Assembly: GCA_003142915.1 (NCBI GenBank)
Contig: PLNZ01000184.1
Location: 27,375-32,411, forward strand
Length of the DNA: 5,037 bases
Reading direction: 5' to 3'
From: Ignavibacteriales bacterium
Lineage (GTDB): Bacteria; Bacteroidota; Ignavibacteria; Ignavibacteriales; Ignavibacteriaceae
Numbering within the stretch: the first letter of the stretch is position 1; every line of letters starts with the position of its first letter. The translations under genes and the position numbers were made by a program. The notes under the pieces were generated by a model. It did no database searches and was not told where the DNA came from. It worked only from the letters and a program-made list of their open reading frames with translations. Shown here piece after piece: positions 1-5,037 of the stretch.

Positions 1-60
1 TCATTCGAAAATTTGAATTTTGCCGCCGGTAAAGATTTACTTCCTCCGGCTGGAGATTAA
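1..60 (+). CDS. C-terminal end of an upstream gene, probably a TolC-type outer-membrane efflux channel (5' truncated by the window)
   Basis: Reading from base 1, the frame gives 19 residues (SFENLNFAAGKDLLPPAGD) and a TAA stop at 58-60. Only the tail is present, so no domain can be recognised. The TolC guess rests mainly on position: the frame ends 40 bases before an RND adaptor gene, where the outer-membrane factor of a CBA-type metal efflux operon normally lies. A short tail of the form LNFAAGK resembles the ends of TolC-family proteins as I remember them. The close same-strand spacing suggests co-transcription with the adaptor and pump. It could instead be another operon member; sequence beyond the left edge would settle it. 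Confidence 0.5.
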   Translation, partial: SFENLNFAAGKDLLPPAGD

Positions 61-86
61 GGTATTTATAATTTATTACTCAATTG

Positions 87-94
87 AAAGGAGG
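87..94 (+). promoter_or_regulatory. Strong Shine-Dalgarno site of the adaptor gene
   Basis: AAAGGAGG lies six bases before the ATG at 101. It decides the start: the same frame stays open upstream to a TTG at 20, but that start would overlap the tail of the previous gene, has no ribosome site, and would put about 27 polar residues before the signal sequence. Confidence 0.85.
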
Positions 95-100
95 AATAAA

Positions 101-1099
101 ATGAAACATCTATTGAAAGTTATTTTGTACCCGTTATTAGCGTTGGTAATTCTATTAATTGTCAGCTTGTCTTCGCAAAGTTGTACGGATGCTGATGGAA
201 AACAAGTATCGGAAGCGCTTAATAAAAAGGTAACTATAAACAATGACGGGCAAATAATAACATTTCCTAAAGATAGCCCCGGGCTGGATGAGTTCAAGGT
301 TTCTTTTGCAGAGAAAGGATCGGCAACCTTGTCGGTTATTGCGCCGGCGCGTATAGTTGCCAGTATATCACATTCAAAGATTGCCGGGTCTGCAATCGTT
401 TTATTTGATTCGCCGGATGTAACCTCTTTATATTCACAATATAGACAAAGCAAAGCAAATGTCGATTTAACATCCAAGAATCTCGTTAGGGCGAAACAAA
501 TGTTTGATAATCTTGGGATAACCGGAAAAGATTTAAATCAGGCAGAAACAGATGCCGCTACTGCGAAAGCAAGCCTGGAAGAAATGGAAGGAAGACTTAA
601 AGTTTTAGGCTATAACCCGTCGGAAATAGAAAACGTAAAAGGCGATATGGTATGGCTGATGGCAGATGTTCCTGAGGCGCAGCTTAACGAAATATCTAAA
701 GGAGGAACCATCCGTATTACGCTGGCAGCTTTCCCGGATAAAATTTTTATAGGCAGAATCGATGCAATCGGCAGTATAATTGATCCAAATACCCGCGAAA
801 TAAAAGTGCGAATTTCCCTTTCAAACCTCGATGAAAAATTTCTTCCCGGGATGTTTGCACAAGCAGATTTTGGAAATAAAATAAGTGAAGCTTATGTATT
901 GCCTTTATCCGCAGTTGTTACTGTTGAAGGAAACAACTATCTATTTATTCAGACTGCTCCGAATATTTTTGAAAGAAGAAAAGTAATTATGGCGAGTTCC
1001 GATGCATCAAAATTGATCATTCTCAGCGGTTTAAATGAAAACGAGAAAGTGGTTACATCGGGTGCAATACTTTTAAAAGGGATCAGCTTTGGATACTGA
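101..1099 (+). CDS. Periplasmic adaptor (membrane fusion) subunit of a heavy-metal RND efflux pump, CusB/CzcB type
   Basis: This 332-residue protein should bridge the inner-membrane pump encoded next to it and an outer-membrane channel. Residues 4-24 form a hydrophobic signal segment, followed by Ser-Gln-Ser-Cys28. That is a weak lipobox, because position -3 is Ser rather than Leu, so lipid anchoring is possible but not certain. About 106-170 is an alpha-helical hairpin (YSQYRQSKANV ... LNQAETDAATAKASLEEME) expected to contact the channel. About 183-265 is the beta-barrel domain with family motifs: VWLMADVPE, PNTREIKVR and LPGMFAQADFG. The C-terminal membrane-proximal domain contains VLPLSAVVTVEG, FERRKV and GLNENEKVV, and ends LLKGISFGY. 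The region before the hairpin (81-105) is short: I cannot see the usual Gly-rich lipoyl half-motif, so the protein is compact compared with about 380-450 residues in many CusB/CzcB proteins. I recall the same short form in Bacteroidota relatives, so this is probably a lineage trait rather than a deletion. No His- or Met-rich metal site is visible. Confidence 0.92.
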   Translation: MKHLLKVILYPLLALVILLIVSLSSQSCTDADGKQVSEALNKKVTINNDGQIITFPKDSPGLDEFKVSFAEKGSATLSVIAPARIVASISHSKIAGSAIVLFDSPDVTSLYSQYRQSKANVDLTSKNLVRAKQMFDNLGITGKDLNQAETDAATAKASLEEMEGRLKVLGYNPSEIENVKGDMVWLMADVPEAQLNEISKGGTIRITLAAFPDKIFIGRIDAIGSIIDPNTREIKVRISLSNLDEKFLPGMFAQADFGNKISEAYVLPLSAVVTVEGNNYLFIQTAPNIFERRKVIMASSDASKLIILSGLNENEKVVTSGAILLKGISFGY

Positions 1100-1129
1100 A
1101 ATTATTAATATTTAATATACTGAAATAAT

Positions 1130-4100
1130 ATGATACGTAAACTTCTTGGATTTTCATTAAATCAACGACTTGCTACAATTGCAATAGTAATATGCTTTAT
1201 TGCAGCCGGAATCTGGTCCTGGATAGAACTGAAAAAGGAAGCCTACCCGGACGTAGGGGATACAGAGGTTGAAGTGATTACAACTTATCCCGGGCAGGCA
1301 GCTCAGGATGTTGAACAGCAGGTAACTCTGCCGCTTGAACGGGCGCTTAATGGCGTGCCTAAAGTAATTAATCGGCGTTCTAAAACTATTTTCGGCCTTT
1401 CAGTAATTGATCTGACTTTTGAAGATGGAACCGATGATTACTTTGCTCGTCAGCAGGTGCTGGAAAAAGTGAACGATGCTGTCCTTCCTGCCGGAGTAAA
1501 CCCAACTCTTGGCCCCTTAACCGGTCCCGTTGATGAAATTTTCCGTTATGTAATTGAAGCGAACGATAATTATACTCCGATGCAATTGAGGACTTTGCAG
1601 GATTGGGAAATTATTCCAAGACTTCTTCAGGTTCCCGGAATTGCAGATGTAGTAAATTTTGGCGGATTGGTAATGCAGTACCATGTTATTACTTCTCCTG
1701 ATAAACTTTACCGGTACAACCTTTCACTGCAGAATATAATAGACGCCGTACAGGCAAATAATATAAATACCGGCGGTAATATTATACGAAGAGGAGAACA
1801 GGGATTTGTTGTAAGAGGTATAGGCGCCATTCGCAAAAAGGAAGATATTGAAAATATAGTATTGAAATCGGATAATGGAGTACCGGTCTATATAAGAGAT
1901 ATAGCTACAGTCGAAGAACATCCATCTCCACCTACAGGTATTCTTGGTTATACAATCCGTACTAATGATTCAACAAAAGTAGATGTAAATTCAAGCATTC
2001 AGGGTTTGCTTGCAATGAGGCGCGGTGAAAATCCCTCCGATGTAATTGAAGGATTAAAAGAAAAAGTGAAAGAAATAAATGAAAATGTTCTTCCCGAAGG
2101 TGTTCGCCTGCGTATTACCTATGATAGAAGTCAATTGGTAGGTTATACTATCAATACGGTATCCCGGACATTATTCGAAGGATTTTCGATAGTAATACTT
2201 GTGCTTATATTTTTTATTGGCAGCGTGCGATCTTCTTTTGTGGTCGCAACAACAATTCCAATCTCTCTTCTTTTTGCCTTCAGCATGATGAAATTGACCG
2301 GGATACCGGCAAACCTGTTGTCGCTTGGTGCAATTGACTTCGGGATTATTGTAGACGGCGCGGTTGTTATGGTTGAAAATATTATGAGGCGATATAGAGA
2401 TGCAACACCTGAAGAAAAAGATCAGGGTATTATCCGTTTAACATTGACAGCAGCGCAAGAGGTAGGCAGAGAAATATTTTTCTCAATAACAATTATTATC
2501 CTTGCATATTTACCTATATTTTCTTTCCAGAGGGTTGAAGGAAAACTCTTTTCACCAATGGCATATACTCTTTCTTATGCTATTACAGGCTCAATGATTT
2601 TAGCTTTGACAGCTATACCCGTTTTGATGACTATGATATACAAGAAGCATTTTACTTCTCAAAACCCCGGTAAAATCGAATGGCATAACCCCGTTTATCA
2701 TTGGATAGAGAAACAATATTCAAAAGCTATTGAGCTTTTTACAAAGCACCCTATGCCCGTTGTAATTACTTCATTTGCTGTAGTTGTAATTGTAGCTGTA
2801 TTCGGCGCCAGGAATATTGGAACTGAATTCTTACCCGAACTGGATGAGGGAGCCTTTAATATAAGATGTTTTTTCCCTGTGGGAATTACGCTTGAGAATG
2901 CTGCGGTTTATTGTCCGGTAATTAGGAATGTAATTAGTAATCACAAACAGGTGAACGTTGTGTTAACACAATTGGGACGTAATGATGACGGCACAGATCC
3001 ATACGGACCAAACCGGCTTGAGATTCTGGTAGGATTAAAGGATTATTCTACCTGGACTAAAGATACCAGCAAAGAAGAACTTCTTGTAAAAATGAAAAAT
3101 GAGTTGGAACAAGCAGTTCCCAGCGCTCAAATCCTTTTTTCTCAGCCAATTCTTGATAATGTTACGGAAGCCGTTACGGGAAGTGTCGCTGATCTTGCGG
3201 TATTATTGGATGGGGAAGATTTAAATTTTATGAGACAAAAGGCGGACTCAATTCTTGGTATAATTAGAAAACTTCCGGGAGCAAGTGAATCCGGTATAGA
3301 ACAGGAAGGGGATCAGGCACAGCTTTCTGTTGAGATTAACAGGGAAGCGGCCGCCAGGTTCGGAATAAATGTAAGCGATATTCAAAGAATGATTGAAGCC
3401 GCAATTGGAGGTAAGGCTATAAGTACTCTTTATGATGATAAAGGAAGGAGATTTGATATAGTTGTACGCTATTCTTCGGATTATCGAAGCTCAATTCAGG
3501 CAGTAGAAAATATGCTGGTTGCTTCATCTAATGGGAACAGAATTCCTATGTCGCAAGTGGCATCAATAAAACTTGTTGATGGCCCGACAATTATTCAGCG
3601 AGAAAATGGAGAAAGACAAGTTTCTGTTCGTTCTAATATTCGCGGCCGCGATCAGGGCGGCTTTGTAACAGAAGCACAAAATAAAATTGCATCGGCTATT
3701 ACATTGCCTAAAGGTTATTCTATAGAGTGGGGAGGGCAGTTTGAAAACCTTGCCCGTGCCGGAAAACGGCTTGCTATTGTTATTCCGCTTACAATTGGAA
3801 TAGTCTTTTTACTACTATTTTCAATGTATAGGAATATTAAGCATGTTGCTGTCGCAATGTCATGTATTCCATTTGCATTAATCGGGGGAATTCTTGCATT
3901 GCTTATTAGAGGATATAATTTTAATGTTTCTGCAGGTGTTGGTTTTATATCATTATTTGGTGTTTCTATAATTGCAGGTGTTCTATATGTTTCGAGAACT
4001 AATCGTCTTATTGAAGATTACGGTATGAATATTAACGATGCAGTTAAAAAAGCGGCTGCAATTCAGCTTCGTCCAAATTTAATGACAATTCTGCTTGCTT

Positions 4101-4285
4101 TATTGGGATTAATTCCTGCTGCACGGGCAACAGGTATTGGCTCTGATGTTCAAAGGCCCTTAGCCACTGTAATTGTCGGCGGTTTATGTACAGCGCTCAT
4201 CCTAACGCTGTTAACATTGCCTTCACTTTATCTGTTACTGGAAAAGAATAAAAAAAATAATAACAATAATAAATTGGCTGAATGA
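1130..4285 (+). CDS. Heavy-metal efflux RND transporter, CzcA/CusA family (CzcA-type signature)
   Basis: This is the inner-membrane proton/metal antiporter of the tripartite pump, at 1051 residues the full family length. Twelve membrane segments can be placed: TM1 about 14-31; TM2-TM6 between about 346 and 503; TM7 about 542-560; TM8-TM12 between about 881 and 1036. Two large periplasmic porter loops follow TM1 and TM7. TM4 carries DFGIIVDGAVVMVEN (403-417), the HME signature of CzcA-like pumps. D403, D409 and E416 correspond to the proton-relay residues D402, D408 and E415 known in CzcA. Other family marks are YPDVGDTEVEV near the N-terminus, VEGKLFSPMA (469-478), FLPELDEG (567-574), EWGGQFEN (866-873) and GSDVQRPLATVIVGG (1004-1018). 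At the places where CusA has its Cu/Ag-binding Met triad I align Arg579, an Arg near the LEILVGLK segment, and Glu680, which argues against monovalent Cu/Ag. The exact metal is unknown. The gene starts 30 bases after the adaptor stop with no clear Shine-Dalgarno; the ATG is supported by the typical start MIRKLLGFSLNQRL. The tail is unusually rich in Asn and Lys (1039-1048). Confidence 0.96.
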   Translation: MIRKLLGFSLNQRLATIAIVICFIAAGIWSWIELKKEAYPDVGDTEVEVITTYPGQAAQDVEQQVTLPLERALNGVPKVINRRSKTIFGLSVIDLTFEDGTDDYFARQQVLEKVNDAVLPAGVNPTLGPLTGPVDEIFRYVIEANDNYTPMQLRTLQDWEIIPRLLQVPGIADVVNFGGLVMQYHVITSPDKLYRYNLSLQNIIDAVQANNINTGGNIIRRGEQGFVVRGIGAIRKKEDIENIVLKSDNGVPVYIRDIATVEEHPSPPTGILGYTIRTNDSTKVDVNSSIQGLLAMRRGENPSDVIEGLKEKVKEINENVLPEGVRLRITYDRSQLVGYTINTVSRTLFEGFSIVILVLIFFIGSVRSSFVVATTIPISLLFAFSMMKLTGIPANLLSLGAIDFGIIVDGAVVMVENIMRRYRDATPEEKDQGIIRLTLTAAQEVGREIFFSITIIILAYLPIFSFQRVEGKLFSPMAYTLSYAITGSMILALTAIPVLMTMIYKKHFTSQNPGKIEWHNPVYHWIEKQYSKAIELFTKHPMPVVITSFAVVVIVAVFGARNIGTEFLPELDEGAFNIRCFFPVGITLENAAVYCPVIRNVISNHKQVNVVLTQLGRNDDGTDPYGPNRLEILVGLKDYSTWTKDTSKEELLVKMKNELEQAVPSAQILFSQPILDNVTEAVTGSVADLAVLLDGEDLNFMRQKADSILGIIRKLPGASESGIEQEGDQAQLSVEINREAAARFGINVSDIQRMIEAAIGGKAISTLYDDKGRRFDIVVRYSSDYRSSIQAVENMLVASSNGNRIPMSQVASIKLVDGPTIIQRENGERQVSVRSNIRGRDQGGFVTEAQNKIASAITLPKGYSIEWGGQFENLARAGKRLAIVIPLTIGIVFLLLFSMYRNIKHVAVAMSCIPFALIGGILALLIRGYNFNVSAGVGFISLFGVSIIAGVLYVSRTNRLIEDYGMNINDAVKKAAAIQLRPNLMTILLALLGLIPAARATGIGSDVQRPLATVIVGGLCTALILTLLTLPSLYLLLEKNKKNNNNNKLAE

Positions 4286-4297
4286 CATTGTGAAATG

Positions 4298-4313
4298 TAT
4301 ATTTACAAATATA
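4298..4313. repeat. Short perfect inverted repeat in the pump-DUF190 gap
   Basis: TATATTT-AC-AAATATA has two 7-base arms around a 2-base centre. It lies in the 62-base spacer after the pump gene, about 35 bases before the DUF190 start. It could be an operator-like site. It is entirely A/T except for one C, so chance occurrence in AT-rich DNA is quite possible. It is not a terminator: the loop is too small and the stem has no G-C pairs. Confidence 0.3.
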
Positions 4314-4335
4314 TAAAAAATATAATTCCTGTAGC

Positions 4336-4342
4336 AGGAGGT
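4336..4342 (+). promoter_or_regulatory. Strong Shine-Dalgarno site of the DUF190 gene
   Basis: AGGAGGT lies five bases before the ATG at 4348. It fixes that start and suggests that the small protein is translated independently of, and possibly more strongly than, the pump, whose own start has no such site. Confidence 0.8.
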
Positions 4343-4347
4343 AAACA

Positions 4348-4647
4348 ATGCTTGAAGTAAAATTCTTTTTAGACGAGAGTGATCAATACGAGGATAAGCC
4401 AAAGCATGAATATATAATGCGTTATCTTATGCATCATTCAATTATGGGAGCTTCTGTGTTTGAGGCAAAAATCGGATATGGACATAAGCACCATCTTCAT
4501 CATCCTCAAAATTTAGGCAATGTTGATGAAAATCCGATTATGATTATGTTCATTGATGAAGAAGAAAAAGTTGAGTTGGTACTTCCTCATCTAAAAGAAG
4601 TTCTTAATCAAGGATTGATTGTCAAAACAAAGGTAGAACGTATTTAA
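4348..4647 (+). CDS. PII-like DUF190 family protein with a histidine-rich loop, linked to the RND pump
   Basis: This is a complete 99-residue protein with the DUF190 pattern: an opening beta strand (LEVKFFLDE), then the acidic DQYEDKP stretch, helix HEYIMRYLMHH, IMGASVFEAKIGYG (32-45), a strand NPIMIMFIDEEEKVELVLPHL (62-82) and GLIVKTKVERI at the end. This is a ferredoxin-like alpha/beta fold related to PII/GlnB signalling proteins, which usually act as trimers; some DUF190 structures bind a nucleotide. PII-like genes beside CusA/CzcA-type pumps are a known association, so a role in sensing metal or energy state and modulating the pump is reasonable but inferred. The predicted T-loop (about 39-60) contains H46, H48, H49, H51 and H52, and three more histidines (H20, H29, H30) lie in the first helix. 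This could be a metal-binding site. There is no signal peptide, so the protein is cytoplasmic. It follows the pump after 62 bases on the same strand and is probably co-transcribed. It lacks the Gly-rich features and length of true GlnB. Confidence 0.88.
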   Translation: MLEVKFFLDESDQYEDKPKHEYIMRYLMHHSIMGASVFEAKIGYGHKHHLHHPQNLGNVDENPIMIMFIDEEEKVELVLPHLKEVLNQGLIVKTKVERI

Positions 4648-4694
4648 CAAGTTAATCTAAAACATAATTAAGTTGTTTTTAATAATAATCGGAC

Positions 4695-4722
4695 TTGAAT
4701 ATTAGCGATGTTCTCTTATAAT
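4695..4722 (+). promoter_or_regulatory. Likely sigma70-type promoter for the downstream secreted-protein gene
   Basis: TTGAAT (4695-4700; four of six match the -35 consensus) is separated by 16 bases from a perfect TATAAT -10 box (4717-4722). Transcription would start near 4729, leaving a leader of about 24 bases before the ATG at 4753. This suggests that the last gene is transcribed independently of the efflux operon. If the host uses the Bacteroidetes-type promoter (TTTG / TAnnTTTG), the match would be meaningless. Confidence 0.45.
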
Positions 4723-4752
4723 GAATTTTCATATTAATTTTAAAGGTAAAAA

Positions 4753-5037
4753 ATGGGTTTAAATAAAATTGTAATCTCTGTTTGCTTATCCTTTTTAGTT
4801 TTTTCTTGCGGAATAGTATATGGACAAAAGGCAAGTGAAAACAATTTAAGCGGTAATTTATATCTTGATGCAGCTATTACACCACCTACGCTTCCAATGA
4901 CGGAGAGTATACAGGTTTTATCGAATGTAGATGATCCTGTTGTAAAAAATAAAAAGTCTCCAGTCATTGCGGGAATATTATCGGGTATCCTGCCCGGTAC
5001 GGGAGAAATTTATACAGGGCAGTATATAAAAGCAGCT
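4753..5037 (+). CDS. N-terminal part of an exported protein of unknown function with a small-residue hydrophobic segment (3' truncated by the window)
   Basis: The first 95 codons are present and the frame is open at the window edge. The start is an ATG with AAAGGT a few bases upstream (4742-4747). Residues 1-24 are a signal sequence: MGLNK, then a hydrophobic core. It could be cleaved after VYG just before Gln25, or be a lipoprotein with Cys19 (Val-Phe-Ser-Cys, an acceptable but imperfect lipobox). Residues about 25-65 are polar, extracytoplasmic and without recognisable motifs. From about 68 comes KSPVIAGILSGILPGTGEIYTGQYIKAA. This resembles the KSPxxAxxLSxxLPGxGxxY hairpin at the start of small membrane domains (DUF5683/TM2-like) common in Bacteroidota and Ignavibacteria proteins. 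I cannot name a function. The 105-base gap and its own promoter suggest that it is not part of the efflux operon. Confidence 0.75.
   Translation, partial: MGLNKIVISVCLSFLVFSCGIVYGQKASENNLSGNLYLDAAITPPTLPMTESIQVLSNVDDPVVKNKKSPVIAGILSGILPGTGEIYTGQYIKAA

Noticed and set aside
44..55. CTCC-GGCT-GGAG hairpin near the end of the upstream gene
   Set aside because: It is a four-pair stem inside coding sequence with no T tract; not a terminator or a convincing regulatory structure.
67..72. TATAAT upstream of the adaptor as an internal promoter
   Set aside because: No -35-like hexamer lies at the right distance (the bases there are Cys/Pro-rich coding sequence of the previous gene). A -10-like string is expected by chance in AT-rich DNA.
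20..100. Upstream TTG start extending the adaptor by 27 residues
   Set aside because: It would overlap the previous gene's tail, has no ribosome site, and would bury the signal sequence. The ATG at 101 has an ideal Shine-Dalgarno.
76..477. Open frame of 133 codons on the minus strand
   Set aside because: It lies antisense to the adaptor coding sequence, with no recognisable protein features; it is a shadow of the real gene.
1724..1921. Open frame of 65 codons on the minus strand
   Set aside because: It is antisense to a conserved porter region of the pump; its Tyr/Ile-rich product is typical of antisense AT-rich reading.
4652..4680. Possible terminator after the DUF190 gene (TTAAT ... ATTAA followed by a T run)
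   Set aside because: The stem is only five A-T pairs with a ten-base loop, far too weak for an intrinsic terminator, although the following T5 run is suggestive.
4721..4732. ATGAA-TT-TTCAT palindrome overlapping the predicted transcription start of the last gene
   Set aside because: Arms of only five mostly A/T bases; not distinguishable from chance.
4740..4967. Open frame of 75 codons on the minus strand
   Set aside because: It overlaps the exported-protein gene, whose signal peptide and ribosome site are convincing; the antisense product shows nothing recognisable.

Overview
This is an AT-rich window holding the 3' part of a tripartite heavy-metal efflux operon, all on the + strand. Gene style points to the Bacteroidota/Ignavibacteriota (Bacteroidetes-Chlorobi) side of the bacterial tree. 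The adaptor ends in an LLKGxSFGY tail that I remember from that group, the CzcA-like pump has group-typical wording (for example LGRNDDGTDP), and a DUF190 gene follows the pump. Clear AGGAGG ribosome sites on two genes fit Ignavibacteria-like lineages better than classical Bacteroidetes, but this placement is from memory and tentative.

Layout: (1) 1-60, the last 19 codons of an upstream gene, probably the TolC-type outer-membrane channel. (2) 101-1099, a compact periplasmic adaptor (membrane fusion protein) with a putative lipid-anchoring cysteine. (3) 1130-4285, a full-length 1051-residue RND pump of the heavy-metal (HME) class with the CzcA-type proton-relay signature. (4) 4348-4647, a 99-residue PII-like DUF190 protein with a histidine cluster in the predicted T-loop. 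(5) 4753 to the window end, the 5' part of a separate secreted or envelope gene with its own likely promoter at about 4695-4722.

How the genes work together: the RND pump would use the proton gradient to move divalent metal ions. The adaptor would link it to the outer-membrane channel. The small PII-like protein is the only candidate regulator or sensor visible in the cluster. The pump has the Asp/Asp/Glu relay of CzcA, and by eye it lacks the three-methionine Cu/Ag site of CusA. Zn/Co/Cd/Ni-type export is therefore more likely than Cu/Ag export, though the metal cannot be settled from sequence alone.

The most interesting point is the pairing of the pump with a PII-like protein whose flexible loop carries five histidines within seven residues. 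This suggests direct metal sensing, perhaps with feedback on the pump. The general linkage of PII-like proteins to CusA/CzcA-type pumps is already known. The histidine-rich loop as a metal sensor is inference. I found no RNA genes, CRISPR array, insertion sequence or integration site.
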